Origin: Posidonia oceanica
Lineage: Eukaryota > Streptophyta > Magnoliopsida > Alismatales > Posidoniaceae
Reading direction: 5' to 3'
Length of the DNA stretch: 64,000 bases
Assembly: GCA_037176725.1 (NCBI GenBank)
Contig: JAZBRS010000059.1
Span: 12,325,001-12,389,000, forward strand
The position numbers were made by a program, and so were the translations under genes. The notes under the pieces are model-generated. The model had not been told where the DNA came from, did no database searches, and was given only the letters and a program-made list of their open reading frames with translations. Below are positions 21,480 to 33,199 of this stretch, piece after piece. How positions within the stretch are numbered: the stretch's first letter is position 1; each line of letters starts with the position of its first letter.

Positions 21480-23270
21480 TAAATGCAATTACAGAAAACT
21501 ACAGGGGCCTACATGCAAAATGTCCCTATGTATGTGCAAAACAGGGTAAATGCATGCTAGGGAGTAGGTGCAATGATATATGGATGCAATGCATGCAAAA
21601 TGCAAATGCAGGGACCTAAGTGCAATTTAGGGAAAGTGTAGGGACCTAAATACAAAATGTCCCTAAGTATGTGCAATGCAGGGCAAATGCAGGCAAAGAT
21701 GTTAATGCAGCAATGCAAGGCAAGCAATGGCTAAATGCAACATTAATGACAAGATATGCATGTAATAATGCTAGAAAGGACCTAAATGCAATTTTGAAAA
21801 CATGCAGGACCTAAGTGCAATGCAAAATAGGCATGCAAACAAGCAACAGTAGACAATGTGGACTGACATGCAATTCAGGAAAACTGTTGGGCTTTTTAAA
21901 ACAATGCAATGTGGTTTAAAATGCAACTAACATGGCATTTAAATACATTAAGGACTAAAATGCAAATAAAACATGTTGTTGGACTCAATAGCAATGCAAT
22001 ATGGTTTAAAACATGACTTATATGAATGATTAAATGCAGACTGGACTTATATGCAATTATGGCACTTTTCACGGTTTTTCTGCAGTACAATATAGTTAAA
22101 AATGGAAATTAAATGAGATCTGAACTACTGCTGGACTAATGTGCAAATAAAACAAATTTTTGGGTTTTTATGCAATGCAATATGATTTTAAGCAGAAATT
22201 AAACAACTGATTTATAGTAGATGGACTTAAATGCAATTATGACATTTTTCAGGGTTTTTTATACAATGCAATAAGGTAAAATGCAAGATTTAAATGCTGT
22301 GATGAATAATAGGACTTAAATGCAATTATAGCAAACCACAGGATTAAAATGCAATGTAATAAGGTAAAATGCATGATTTAAATGCTGTGAATGCATGCTC
22401 TGGACTGAAATGCAATAAAAGTAAAATGCATGATTAAAAATGCAATGCAATATGGTTTTAATTGCAGATTAAATGAGTTTTTAAACTACTGATGGACTGA
22501 TATGCAAATAAACATGTTTTTTGGATTTTTTAGCAATGCAATATGGTTTTAAACATAATTTAAATGAAATCTACAACTGAACAAGACTCAGATGCAAATA
22601 AACCAAAACAGAGTGTTTAAATGCAATGTAATAAAGTTTAAATGCAAAATTAAATGAAACATCAACTGATGTTGGACTGATGTGTAATTAAAATGAAATC
22701 AAGGGTGAAAATGCAATGCAGTATGATAAATGTGTGAATTAAATGAATGAATGCATGGTTTGTGGACTAAAATGTAAATAATGCAACCTGCAGTAGTTTC
22801 ATGCAATGCAATAAAGTTTTAAATGCAAATTAAATGATTCATCAATCAATAGAGGACTGCAATGCAAATAAAATAAATCCAGGAGTCTCATTGCAATGCA
22901 GTAAGATAAATATGGAATTTAAATGACATCCATCAATTGAAGCTGGACTTACATGCAATTTAAATTATGCAGAGGACTTAAATGCAATGTAGTAAGGTTT
23001 AAATGCATAAATAAATCAAACATCAACCAGTAGAGGACTAAACTGTAAATAAAATAAACTCATGGAATTAACTGCAATGTAATAAAGTTAACAAATGAAA
23101 TTAAATCAAACTTCAATTGAAATTGGACTGAGATGTAAATATAGAAACATGCAGAACTTTAATTCAATGCAATATAGTTGTAAATCATAATTAAATCAAA
23201 CTTGAATTGAAACAGGACTTGTAAGTAAATAAAATAAACTACTGTAATTAATTTCAATGCACCGAACCAA
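21480..23270 (+). repeat. Diverged ~85-bp AT-rich tandem repeats (GGACTNAAATGCAAT)
   Basis: The motif GGACTAAAATGCAAT followed by an AT-rich segment recurs roughly every 80-90 bp for 1.8 kb. It is related to the units at 14030-14720 and 43590-43830 and makes up over a third of this LTR. Confidence 0.8.
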
Positions 23271-24589
23271 ACAAAAATTAAAACTATGCTTTGCTATAGT
23301 TCTACAGTGAATTCGAGCTGCAGCCCCCTGCGCTAGAGAAGAAGGCAGAGCTGCGGCGGTCTGACGGGTGTGCGGTAGAGCTAAGACGTCCGGAGGCTGG
23401 AAGGGACCTCCTCGGAGGTTCTGGAGAGCTTGGCGGCGCATGACGGCAGCTGTGGCGGCCGGGCGGCGTCGGCGGAGCTACTGCAGAGCTTGGCGAACGT
23501 GGTGCGGGCGCAGGAGGCGACGGCGACGCTGGCTGGAGGCTGGGGTGTGCTTCTGGGACTTAGGCGGAGCTCGGGGAGTGGTCGACAGCGGCGGAGCGGG
23601 CCAAGAGCGCAGCAGCGTAGCTAGAGCTCGCTGGGGAAGACGACTGCGCGGCGGCGGCGTTCCGACGAACCAAAGGCCTAATCTATGTTCTAAAAGCCTA
23701 GGAAGCTAAAGAAGAACTAAACTAAGACAGTGGTAAAGTTTATTACCTGCGCGTGTAGATGGAACGGTCCCCCGACCTCAGTGGGTTGCGATGTAGCTGG
23801 CGGAGGTGGCAACGGCGCTGCAGGCATCCTCGGCGACACGCGGAGCTTGGGATGAACTGCGGGAGATGGTCCGGAGCTCAGAGGCCAGCCACAAGCGAAT
23901 TCGATGGCTCAGGGGAGGAGTTGGGTTTTTTGGGTGCCGGACTGTGGAGCTTAGGTCGCTAGGGTGGCCTATTCCAGGGCTGAGGGACCTCTTCGGCGGC
24001 TTCGTGGAGGCTCAGTGAGGGTGATGGTGTGGTCAGATTGGGGTGGTGGCTGCTCTGGAGGGAATTGGAGGTTTTTGAAGTTTTCGGGCCAGATGAGAGT
24101 GTAGGTGTTTGTGGTGGACTGTGAGGGCTGTAGGGTGTCTGGGGGTGAAGCAAGGGTCGGCTTGTGATGGTGGTGGTTCAGTGAGAAGGCTGGGGAAGTT
24201 TGGGTGGATGGTGAGGGCTGTGGTGGTTGTTTGGCAAGGGAGAAGGTTGTGGTGAAGGAGATGGATTCTAGGGTCGTTTCTGGGCTGAAATGTGGGGAAT
24301 TTTGGGTGTTTCTGGGGAGGCTCTTGCTCTGGGCTCTCTTCTCACTCTCTTCTCCAACACTTCCAACCGTTTTTTCTCTCTTGGTTCCACTGGTTTTGGT
24401 GTATTGGCTGGTCTTGGTTGTTTGCTGGCAGTGGTCAAGGGCATGGCTGCTGGCAGGGCATGGCTGGGTTGGCCGGCAAGTCAAGGTGGTCGTGGTGGTG
24501 GCAGGAGCATGGGTGGTTGACAGGTGTGTTTGAAAATGGAGGGAAGGTGACGAAGGGGCTGGTGTCGTTTGTGGTCTGTGTCTGTGGGA

Positions 24590-24775
24590 AGAAGAGGAGA
24601 GGAGGAAGAAGAAAAGAAAAGAGAGGGAAGAAAAGAATTGGAGTTGGGCCGGGCTATGGAGAAGGTTTGGAAAAAAAGAAAAGAAAAAAAAAGGAGAAGG
24701 AGGTGTTGGGCTTGGGCCTTGGTGGAAGAAGAAGAAAAGAAAGAAAAGAAAGAAAGAAGGGAAGGAAGAAGGGTT
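24590..24775 (+). repeat. Purine-rich (GAAA)n tract in LTR C1
   Basis: Counterpart of 6300-6510, with slightly fewer GAAA units, consistent with replication slippage between two LTR copies. Confidence 0.85.
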
Positions 24776-24784
24776 TTGAAATAG

Positions 24785-24945
24785 GTTTCGGTTTAGGATT
24801 TAGGTTTAGGGTTTGGTTTAGGGTTTAGGGTTTAGGGTTTAGGTTTGGGGTTTAGGGTTTTGAATTTAGGTTTGGTTTAGGATTTAGGGTTTGGATTTGG
24901 GGTTAGGTTTAGGGTTTAGGGTTTAGGTTTGGTTTAGGGTTCAAA
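24785..24945 (+). repeat. Degenerate telomere-like tract in LTR C1 (empty site of the retrocopy)
   Basis: TTTAGGG variants run uninterrupted to the LTR terminus. Comparison with 6515-6544 plus 7761-7900 shows that the MCCA copy is absent here. Confidence 0.9.
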
Positions 24946-25011
24946 GTTTTGAAGCCACCAGAGAGAGGGATCGCATAGCACAAAAAAAATCGAAAAAATG
25001 GGGTGTCAACA

Positions 25012-25026
25012 GATGCCCCTCGCTGA
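25012..25026 (-). promoter_or_regulatory. Polypurine tract before LTR C1
   Basis: The minus strand reads AGCGAGGGGCATC directly before the LTR start at 25011, equivalent to 7962-7976. Confidence 0.65.
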
Positions 25027-26189
25027 GCGAGGTCAAGGGGACTGAGGCCGCTACTCAGGGTTGACAGGACACCCCACCTGACGATTACGAGAGCCAAATG
25101 TTGCTATAGACATGAGTCACTTATTCGGTGGATGCACCGAAAATCATGACTCGTCGTCGAAATGTAGATGCATGAGGCAATGCTTACGCTAATGCGATGC
25201 TTACACTAATGCTCATTGCGCTGTACTCCACTGGGCGAAAAGCGGGTGATGCATGCACGTGATGTGGGGGGGGGGGCACCGCCAGGCAGTACTTAGGGAA
25301 AGCTGGACGATTTTAAGGTGCACAGAGCGGTGTACAGCTCTAGCACGGGAGAAAACAAGCTCACCGGGCCTAGTGGCCATCAGGCGAAAGTACGCTGGGC
25401 CAAGTGGCCTTAGCACGAACTTGTTATCAAATGTAAGGTGTGGTAGATGTGCAGGCGGTGGCGGGCGCGTAATGCCAAGGAAGCGATCCTGGGCCGTGCA
25501 CTACTGCGGGCATCATTCAAAGTAGGCAAAACTATTAGGAAGTTTTTGCGTTGCAGAGGACGCCTCCTAGCAATGCGCGTACCAGGGGTTCGATTTCCTA
25601 AGTATGCCATGTTTGGGAAAATGGAAGGTGGAAGTTGGTGTAATGACTATAGAGGAGCAGCAACACAATAAAAATGCGATGTATGAGATGTTATGTAGTG
25701 AAATGCAATGTATATACAGTGGGACGCCAGGCATGCGGAACCGAGAAAACGATCCTGAGCTACGCACTACTGCTAGTGCCATCCAAAGTCGGCTAAACTC
25801 TAGGTAGTTTTTTCTCCATCGCTGAGGATGGTACCTTAGGCAATACACGAACCAAGTGTTCAGATCCTAAGCACGTGATGTCCGAGTAAATTTGAGATGC
25901 AACACTAGGACTGACTCTACAGAGGATACAAGGAAGCTACATGATGATATGCAATGATAGATGTAGTGAAATGCAGTGTATAAATAGTGGAACAGAGAAA
26001 ACAATCTCGGGCCTGCGCACTACTGCAGGTGCCATCCAAAGCCGACAAGCTGCAAAAGTCCTGCGGGTGCCGAGGATGTAACCTTAAGCAATACGCGAGC
26101 CAGGGGTTCGAATCCTAAGCGCGCGATGTCCGTGTGATGATGAAATGCTGAAGCCATGCAACAGAATGCAGTTACGCTACGACGAAGGA

Positions 26190-26580
26190 GTGATAAGTTA
26201 ACGGACCTACTGCCGGATAGTTTGGGAATATTGGCCCTCCAAGGAGTTGACGGACTCATCACCGGATAGTTAGGGCTATCAGCCTGATGAGGAGTTAACA
26301 GACTCATCAACGGATAGTTAGGTCTATCAGCCCGCTGAGGAGTTAATGGACTCATCACCGGATAGTTAGGGCTATCAGCCCACTGAGGAGTTAACAAACT
26401 CATCACCAGATAGTTAGGGAATATTGGCCCCATGAGGAGTTGACGGACTCATCACTGGATAGTTAGGGCTATCAGCCCGCTGAGGAGTTAATGGACTCAT
26501 CACCGGATAGTTAGGGCTATCAGCCCGCTGAGAAGTTAATGGACTCATCACCGGATAGTTAGGGCTATCAGCCTGATGAG
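26190..26580 (-). repeat. 48-bp hairpin tandem array, about 8 copies (M0)
   Basis: Same unit as 9137-9663, with about three fewer copies. Confidence 0.9.
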
Positions 26581-26909
26581 GGTGAAAAGGGACGGGGATA
26601 CCGGACCAGAAGGTGTGGCAGAGGTCCGTAGATGCTCCCGTGACAGTTGGGGATGTCAGCCCAATGAGGGTGAGACAATACCAAAGGGCAGGGGCAGCCG
26701 AAGTGCCCTTGGCATCGAAGGTGGTGACAGGCCAGTGAGTCTGTCAGGCAAGAAAGGTGATCACAAGTGGGACAACTTGTAATCACAAATGTAAGGGGAA
26801 TACCATACCCGAAGGTGTGGCAAAGGTCCGTAGACGCTCCCGTAATAGCTAGGGATGTCAGCCCGATGCAGATGGAAACGTGATACGAGAGGACAGCCAA
26901 ATAAAGATG

Positions 26910-26937
26910 CCCCTAGTATCGATGGAGATACTAGGGG
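26910..26937 (-). repeat. 11-bp perfect stem-loop with changed pair (CCCCTAGTATC)
   Basis: On the plus strand CCCCTAGTATC (26910-26920) pairs with GATACTAGGGG (26927-26937) around a 6-nt loop. P1 (39605-39633) has CCCCTGGTATC with GATACCAGGGG: both arms changed together. Confidence 0.85.
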
Positions 26938-27884
26938 ACAGCCGAAGCACCCTTGGCATCGAAATGCAAAGTGGAGACAAAACTAACGAGTTTGCCAACC
27001 AAGTAGTTAGGGGTACCAGCCCGAATGCAGTGTGATGGATGTAAGGGCTCACCGTGCAATGTGCAATGCCGGTGGGTGATGCAATGGGATAATGCCAAGG
27101 GAAATGCAGGGTGATAAGTTAACGGACCTATCACTGAGCAGTTAGGGCTACCAGTCCGATGAGATGAGGGGGACGATACCGCGGGGCAACAAAAAGGATG
27201 CCCCTAGTATCAAGGATGAAACAAGGAGACAACCGAAGCGCCCCTGGCATCGAAATGCAACGATGGATGGATGAATGGATGTAGGGGTTCACTGTGCGAT
27301 GTGCAATGCTAGTGGGGAATGCAATGGATAAGTGCAATGCAAATGCAAAGAAAGCACGAGGGATACAAGAAGGAAAACAGGGGGACCCATTGTGGTGGGT
27401 GTGCAATGGCCTCAGAGTAGGCATGCTTTGTAGCGTCATAGGGTGACAAACGAGGGACATGCTGGTCATCACAGACCTCCCAACGTGGTGGGGGCCAAAA
27501 CTTGAAAAGCACGGAGCCTCTGAGCGGGGTCAGGCAAAAGGTGCTCGTCCTTGACTCCGATTTTTGAGAACAGGGAGAAAGGAAGGTAAATTATTATAAC
27601 ATGCATGTTTTTGGTGGCTTAGGATTCAAAGCAGCTGCTGCCGAGAGGATGCTTCTGCATTTTCTAACTCAGGCGACTCGATCCTCGCGCAATGCCTTGC
27701 CGAGTTGTGGTCAGTGGCTCTCATTCTCACTCTTGGCTCAGGATGAGGCCTTAACTTGACAGAGTATAGTCATTGGCTGCATGTTGGTAGCAGGAGTGTT
27801 GGATGTAGCTTCTTAGCCTCCGTCTCAAATCCTTGAGGACCGACTACCGCTTTTGACGCTCACGGATTAATATTTCTTTTCCCC

Positions 27885-28127
27885 TCATGAGTGACTAGAC
27901 TTGCATCTAGCCTGCCAGGGATCAAGAGTTGTCTGCACAGGGGATTGGAGCGTGCTGCTGCGCTCGGAGGGTGGGGCCAGGTCCTCCTGATAATGTGTCT
28001 CATGCAATTGCCAGTGTGGCGCTTGAAGTTGATAGCTGAGGGGTCTTCGATGCTCGTCTGAGTCACTACTCTCATGAGCGCCTTCTTTCTTTAACTTCTT
28101 TCTACATTTTTCTTTTGTGCCCAGCAT
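27885..28127 (-). CDS. Conserved small ORF in the 3' region of element M0 (uncertain)
   Basis: An 80-codon open frame homologous to 10986-11219 (minus) and 38443-38652 (plus). Here the ATG is farther upstream, with a Lys-rich start (KEKCRKKLKKEG). The product is unrecognised. It lies among untranslated 3' sequences, far from the gag stop, so it would need its own RNA or re-initiation. It may be fortuitous. Confidence 0.35.
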   Translation of the reverse strand: MLGTKEKCRKKLKKEGAHESSDSDEHRRPLSYQLQAPHWQLHETHYQEDLAPPSERSSTLQSPVQTTLDPWQARCKSSHS

Positions 28128-29200
28128 GCATATCTTGTTATCATATTCTTTTGCTCACATGATCTCTATTGTTTTGGATATGCATGTCTTCGCCCTCTTG
28201 GGGTAGCAGTCCTGGGTGAGGCGTTAAGAGTTCGACTGATCGGCGTACACCTTCAGCCTCTGCTGTATGTACAGGCAGCCTCTCGCTAAGCTCTACTCTA
28301 CTTTGGTCCTCTCCATGTTCAGTGGACTCTCTTGATATGGTGGATCTCGCTTTGGGAGCTTTGAGCTTCGCGAGATGTTCTGTTCTGCTCACAGTCTCAC
28401 TTTGTGGCCACATGCAAAGAGATAGCACTACTCGGGTGAGACCTACCTGAAATTGTCACTGCTTGACATCCTCTAGGCGCTGCTTGCTTGTCCAAAGTAG
28501 GGTTTTTGATTATGCAAATGTTTGTGGGTTTTGTATATTTTAGAAAATGAAGGGACAAGCATATTTTGGGTTTTCACATTGGTTTTGTATTTTTTATGGT
28601 TTTTGGGTTTAGGAAAATATAAAAAGGGAAAACCAGCAGAAAGGCAAAAGCTTTTTTGTTGTTTTGATTTTTTGATTCATTTTCTTGATGTTTTGCTTTT
28701 GTGGGTTACAAGAAATGATATGTACATGTAGTAAATGACAATGCATGATGACAGATATGTGCAAGATGATGGATATGCATGCAAGGTGATTGATATGTGC
28801 TAGGATGATTAGTTGACGAACCTACCACTGGATAGTTAGGGCTATCAGCCCGAATAGACATTTTGACGGGTGTAAACTGGGCAGTTAGGGCTGCCAACTC
28901 AATGTAGATGGGATGTACATGTAAGAAGGGATATGTACATGTGAGGCGACATGTATGCAGGATGATAGGTTGACGAACCTACCACTGGCCAGTTAGGGCT
29001 ACCAGCCCGGTGAAGACGTTTTGACGGATGCCAATCGAGTAGTTAGGGCTGCCAGCCCGATGTGGCAAAGGGAAATGCATGCTTTTTAAGTTTTTCAAGT
29101 GTTTTGTATTTTTTAATGGGTTTTCTGACAGATGAGAAAACGCAAAAACATAACGACAAAAAATGAAAAGACAACACAAGAAATAAAAGAGAGAGTAAGA

Positions 29201-30448
29201 GGGACGTACCTGTCAGCAACCTCGGGAGGGAGGTGCTGGGTTCGCTCCTACGCTGTTGGTGCTGTCAGCGGAGTCTGTGTCGGCAGTGCGGGGAGCACTA
29301 GGGCTGCTGGCGCTACGGATGGCAGTGCGGGGAGCACTAGAGTTGCCGAGGTTGAAAGAGATACAGACCTGGAAAGTTGTGCGATCAGCTTTGTTGTTGA
29401 TTCTACCGTTGTGCCTTCGAGCGTCCCCCGACTGAACTGGGAAAGGTAGGAAGAGGAGATTGCACCGATGAGATCGAAAGGATCCACCGGGGCGGAGCTG
29501 AACTCAGAGAAGACTGGGATAGACCCTTGAGGTTCAGCCAACTGCGAAACTTGCAGCCTCGGAAGTGGGAGGGCTGGCTACACTAGGGTGTGCGAGTGCA
29601 AGTGCAGGTGTATGTGTTTGTGCGGCCTCCTGCTCGTCAACGCTAATGATCTTGCGATCGATCAGGCGTTGAACGGCATCCCAGAGAGTGAGGCAGTCAT
29701 CCGTCGAGTGCTTGGTGGAAACTGCAGAACTGATCCGTATCATGCCACCATGGAGGGGGGGTCGGTGACGAACGGACAGCCGGGAGTCTCAGGAGCGACT
29801 CAACTTGAGGGAAGATGACACTCAGTGGTTCGGGCAGAGGGGTGTAATCACACTCAGCCTGACGAGGTCGTCTTTGCCCTGGATGGAGTCCTTGCCGAGC
29901 AGGTGCGACATGATGCACGGGCTCGATGGTGGCAATGTGTGCAATGGGTGCATAGTTAGGTGCATGCACTAGAGGAAAAGGGTCTGGCTGACTTGCTGCA
30001 TAGGCAGGCTCTTTGGGAGGTTCGACGTATGCAACAGCATGCTGTTCGGAGTAGTCGAGAGCGGAGTCTTTGTTGCAGGTGCTGTAACAGCGATTGTTGT
30101 TGAAGTTGTTGTTGGACGGCCCAGTGAATACAGCAAGTGTGGGGAAATTCCCACTTCGCAGTGAGCTTTCCACGCAGGTGCCATCCCTAATCAGCGATGC
30201 AAAGCTAGTGATTGATTGAATGCTAAGCAGTCCCCCAATCGCTGGTTGCGCCCCTTTGATGATCATGTCAAAAGACTCCTCCTCGGAAGGTCTATCTCTA
30301 ACCTAGGCGACTACGGAATACCAGCGACCAACATACTCCCCGAATGGCTCTTGGGGCCTCTATCGAATGGCGACAAGATCCACTCGCTTGGGGATCAAGT
30401 CAAGATAGAAAGAATACTGCCCAAGAAAAGCTTGGAAAAGGTCGTTCC
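29201..30448 (-). pseudogene. gag C-terminal two-thirds, element M0, cut by P1
   Basis: On the minus strand the frame enters at 30448 inside the gag core (the FLGQYSFYLDLIPK-like segment equivalent to LEQYAFNLDLIPK of P1). It continues through RDRPSEEE-type, IIKGAQPAIGGLLSIQ and FCSFHQ..STDDC segments and ends near 29210. Pro- and Ala-rich spacers surround a C-X2-H zinc-knuckle remnant. Frameshifts occur near 29740 and 29540. It is cut at 30448 by the LTR beginning at 30449, so its N-terminal part should lie beyond P1's 3' end, outside the window. Confidence 0.87.
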
Positions 30449-30670
30449 TGTAGACACCCCATTCTGACAGCCCGGAAGTTGGTTGTTTTCTCTTGTAGGC
30501 TCGTGTGGACTCTGGATTGGCACTCCTTTTTCTAACCCCTTTTCTAGCCCAAAACCTAGCCCAAAACCTCACCTAAATCCCAAGCCTAAACTCCAAGCCT
30601 TCTTTCACCTTTTTTAAACCTTTTTAGCCCAAGCCCAAGCCTTTCTGTAGCCTTTTGCTACCTGAGTGTG

Positions 30671-30757
30671 TTGGACGCTGGAATAGGCAGCGTCCAACTT
30701 TGGACGTGGCCTGTGCTAGCGTCCAACGTTGGACGCCCTCTAGTTTGGCGTCCAACG
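30671..30757 (+). repeat. Palindromic hairpin module 1 (three stem-loops)
   Basis: Stem TTGGACGCTG (30671-30680) pairs perfectly with 30688-30697 around a 7-nt loop. A 7-bp stem spans 30700-30726. CGTTGGACGCC (30727-30737) pairs perfectly with 30747-30757 around a 9-nt loop. Confidence 0.9.
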
Positions 30758-31446
30758 GCTCGAGTGCAGCAGTGGCTGCTCTACCCCCTTCGGCTCACCG
30801 CCCGTCCACTCCACCGCCTCCCTGCACTTACCACTCGTCCCCTCCTCCACTCCACGCCATCCACTACCTTCCAAACCCAAGTAACTACCCATCTTCTCCA
30901 AATTAGCCCATAACCAGGTCTCTAAGCCCTCACAGACACGGCTGACTTCCACCGCCTGTGTCAGCCACCGCCTCGCCCTCGCCGGCCTTCTGCCAATGCC
31001 CACGCCCTCCTCTGACAATCCACATGGCCTCCCCACACTCACCCGCACCTGGCAAAGCCAGAATTCGGCCTGCAAATCCCTCTGCCAACATGAGAACCCA
31101 TGCCCATTTTGCACAAAACCGCAACTTCCAGCCTTCGCCACAATCACCACACCGAGCCAGAGGAGAATTGGCCACCTCCAGAGCGTAGAAGGAACTCCCC
31201 TCTTCGCCTGCGACCCATTGCTAGCCTCTCTGGTGCTCCGAGCTACTCAGACGACCTCACCGAAGTTGCTGCCGCAGACACACCTGCTACGCCAGCAAGC
31301 TTGGTGGAGCCACCGTTCCAGGCCATCGAAAGGTATGCCCCCTATCCCATTAGATCTTGCATGCATAGTAGTACGTCCCCATGCACCTTTGCAATTTATT
31401 TGACTCCTTTTGGACGTGATTCACGTCCAAGAGAGAGTTCAGTGTG

Positions 31447-32830
31447 TTGGACGCACCAGCTGGTGCATCCAACGTTGGACGCCTGCTATAGCAGCATCCA
31501 ACACTCTGTTTTGCTTTGGCCTTGTTTAATGCTTCCCATGCTTTATCCTTGCATGCTTTCCTGCAAACCCATGCTATATGCTTCCTTTAATGCTTTCTGA
31601 TGTTGTGCCATATTTTTTTAGCTTATTCCATGCTTGTTTGAATCCTTTTTGCATGCTTAATGTCTATCTGTCTCCTGCCTGTGTTGGATGCCAGGGTGAG
31701 CCGCGTCCAACGTTGGGCGCTGGTTCACCTAGCGTCCAACATATCTGCCTACTTTGCCTTGCTACCATGCCTATATCATGCATATTTTTGATGTTATTTT
31801 GCGATCCATGCTTGCTTAGAGATGCCTAGCCCCTATGGCAACCATGTGTAGGTTTGCTAGGATTTTCCTGAGTTGTTTACTTCTTTTTGCAAGTTTTTTA
31901 AGCTTTCATCTCTCATGCATGTCCTTCTTTTTTGCTTTCCTTAACTTAAATGCTTGCCAAGTTTGCTGTGCATGTTCCAGTTAGCTCTTATATGCCTTTA
32001 TTGTGTTTGCATGCATATAGGTGGGGTAGAGCTGAGCTCCCCCATTAGAACAGGTAAGTCTGCATGCTTGGGTCATTGGACGCCAGAGCCTTTAGCGTCC
32101 AACGTTGGACGCTGCTGGCTCTAGCGTCCAACGTCCTGGCTCCTCATTTTTTCTTCAGAGCTTGCGTGTTATCCTGATCTTGCTTGTTTGCTTATCTCCT
32201 GTATTCTTATGCATGTCTAGCTTCTTCAGCAACTGTCCTTTAACTTCTGTGGATTGTCTTGGCTATTTTATGCATTTCTTTTGTGTGCTGTGTCTCCTAG
32301 AGCGTTGTACGCTGCTGGTGCTGGCGTCCAATGTTGGACGCCGGCCTAGCTCATGTCCAACACCCTGGTTATGCCTTTGGCTTGGCACATGCTACAGGTG
32401 AGGTCTGATTGTTTATTTTTTTTACCTCCCTTGTTTGCTTGCTTGCCCCATGCTTATCTCCAGCAACCCAAATGCATGATCCCTACTCTCATCTATCATT
32501 TGTATGCTCCCTTCTCTCCTCTGTCTTCTGTTCTTGTTGGACGCCAGCCACTCTGGCGTCTAACGTTGAACGCCCAGCATACAGGCGTCCAACAACCTGC
32601 TTGCTTTAATCCTTGATTCTGGCTTGCTCCGTGTTCTGATCCCTCTTCTAATCTTCTGTTAGGTTAGTCTTGCATGTCAGGCACCCATTTAACTGCATAT
32701 TTGCATCTATACTGCATCTATATAGTTAGAATGCATCGTTTTTTCAAAATTGCATGCTGTTTGCCTGCAGCAGGTGTTGGACGCCAGCTTTGCTAGCATC
32801 CAACGTTGGACGCTGGAATGCTTGCAGATG
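31447..32830 (+). repeat. Palindromic hairpin modules 2-7
   Basis: Hairpin pairs lie at 31447-31472/31475-31501, 31684-31710/31713-31739, 32076-32102/32105-32131, 32304-32331/32334-32360, 32537-32563/32566-32592 and 32777-32803/32806 onward (right arm decayed). The two hairpins of a pair are joined by CG. Module starts are 228-240 bp apart except for one 392-bp gap. At 31447-31472 the palindrome extends through the loop (ACCAGCTGGT), with one mismatched pair. Confidence 0.9.
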
Positions 32831-33199
32831 GCTAACAGCCACTTTAAAGCGCCAGTTTTGTTTCACTCGCCGTTTCCTGCTTTTTTTCACTTCTTAGGTT
32901 TGCTGCAACCCCAATGCATGTTGCCCACCCCTTTGTTTTGGTTTTGCACCTCGCTTTGCCTTGCTTTCCGTGTTTGGCCCTGTTTTCCGCATTTTTGCAT
33001 CATTTCCCGCTCCACCACATAGTTTTCCGCATCTCTTTGCATCGCTTTTTGCCTTTTGCATCGTTTCCCATGCCTCGCATTGTTTTCCGCATTTTCGCGC
33101 CGTTTCCCGCACTTGTTTTGCTTTATCGCTTGCATGTCACTTGCATTGCTCGGTTTCCCTGCTGTTTTATTTTATCGCCTGCATCTGCATATAGGGCTA

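Larger units (their letters stand above)
20246..25011 (-). mobile_element. LTR family C, complete copy C1 (4.77 kb)
   Basis: The minus strand begins TGTTGACACCCC at 25011 and ends ...ATTCACA at 20246. A polypurine tract precedes it (25012-25026) and a PBS follows (20225-20242), so it serves as 3' LTR of one internal region and 5' LTR of another. Regions on the plus strand: R/U5 block 20490-20830, ~65-bp repeats 20840-21090, transcribed-like block 21100-21480, AT-rich 85-bp repeats 21480-23270, GC-rich 23290-24560, purine-rich 24590-24775, telomere-like 24785-24945. ORFs in the GC-rich part repeat between C1 and C2 but show no domain. Confidence 0.87.
25027..29200 (-). mobile_element. 3' internal region of gag-only element M0 (no pol)
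   Basis: Collinear with 7977-12300: ~270-bp repeats (25480-26150), 48-bp hairpin array (26190-26580), long-armed stem-loops (26585-27200), conserved block (27510-28500), and hairpin modules (28803-29065). No pol domain is found in any frame. Confidence 0.8.

Noticed and set aside
26098..26120. GGTTCGAATCC, an exact tRNA B-box match (also near 8516, 8788, 9050)
   Set aside because: No A box, acceptor stem or cloverleaf could be placed around it; it is part of the ~270-bp tandem unit.
30655..31600. Pro/Ser-rich ORFs at the start of LTR A (and their mirror at 1221-1706)
   Set aside because: Several frames are open together and the region is the LTR U3; homology between the copies is that of the LTR.
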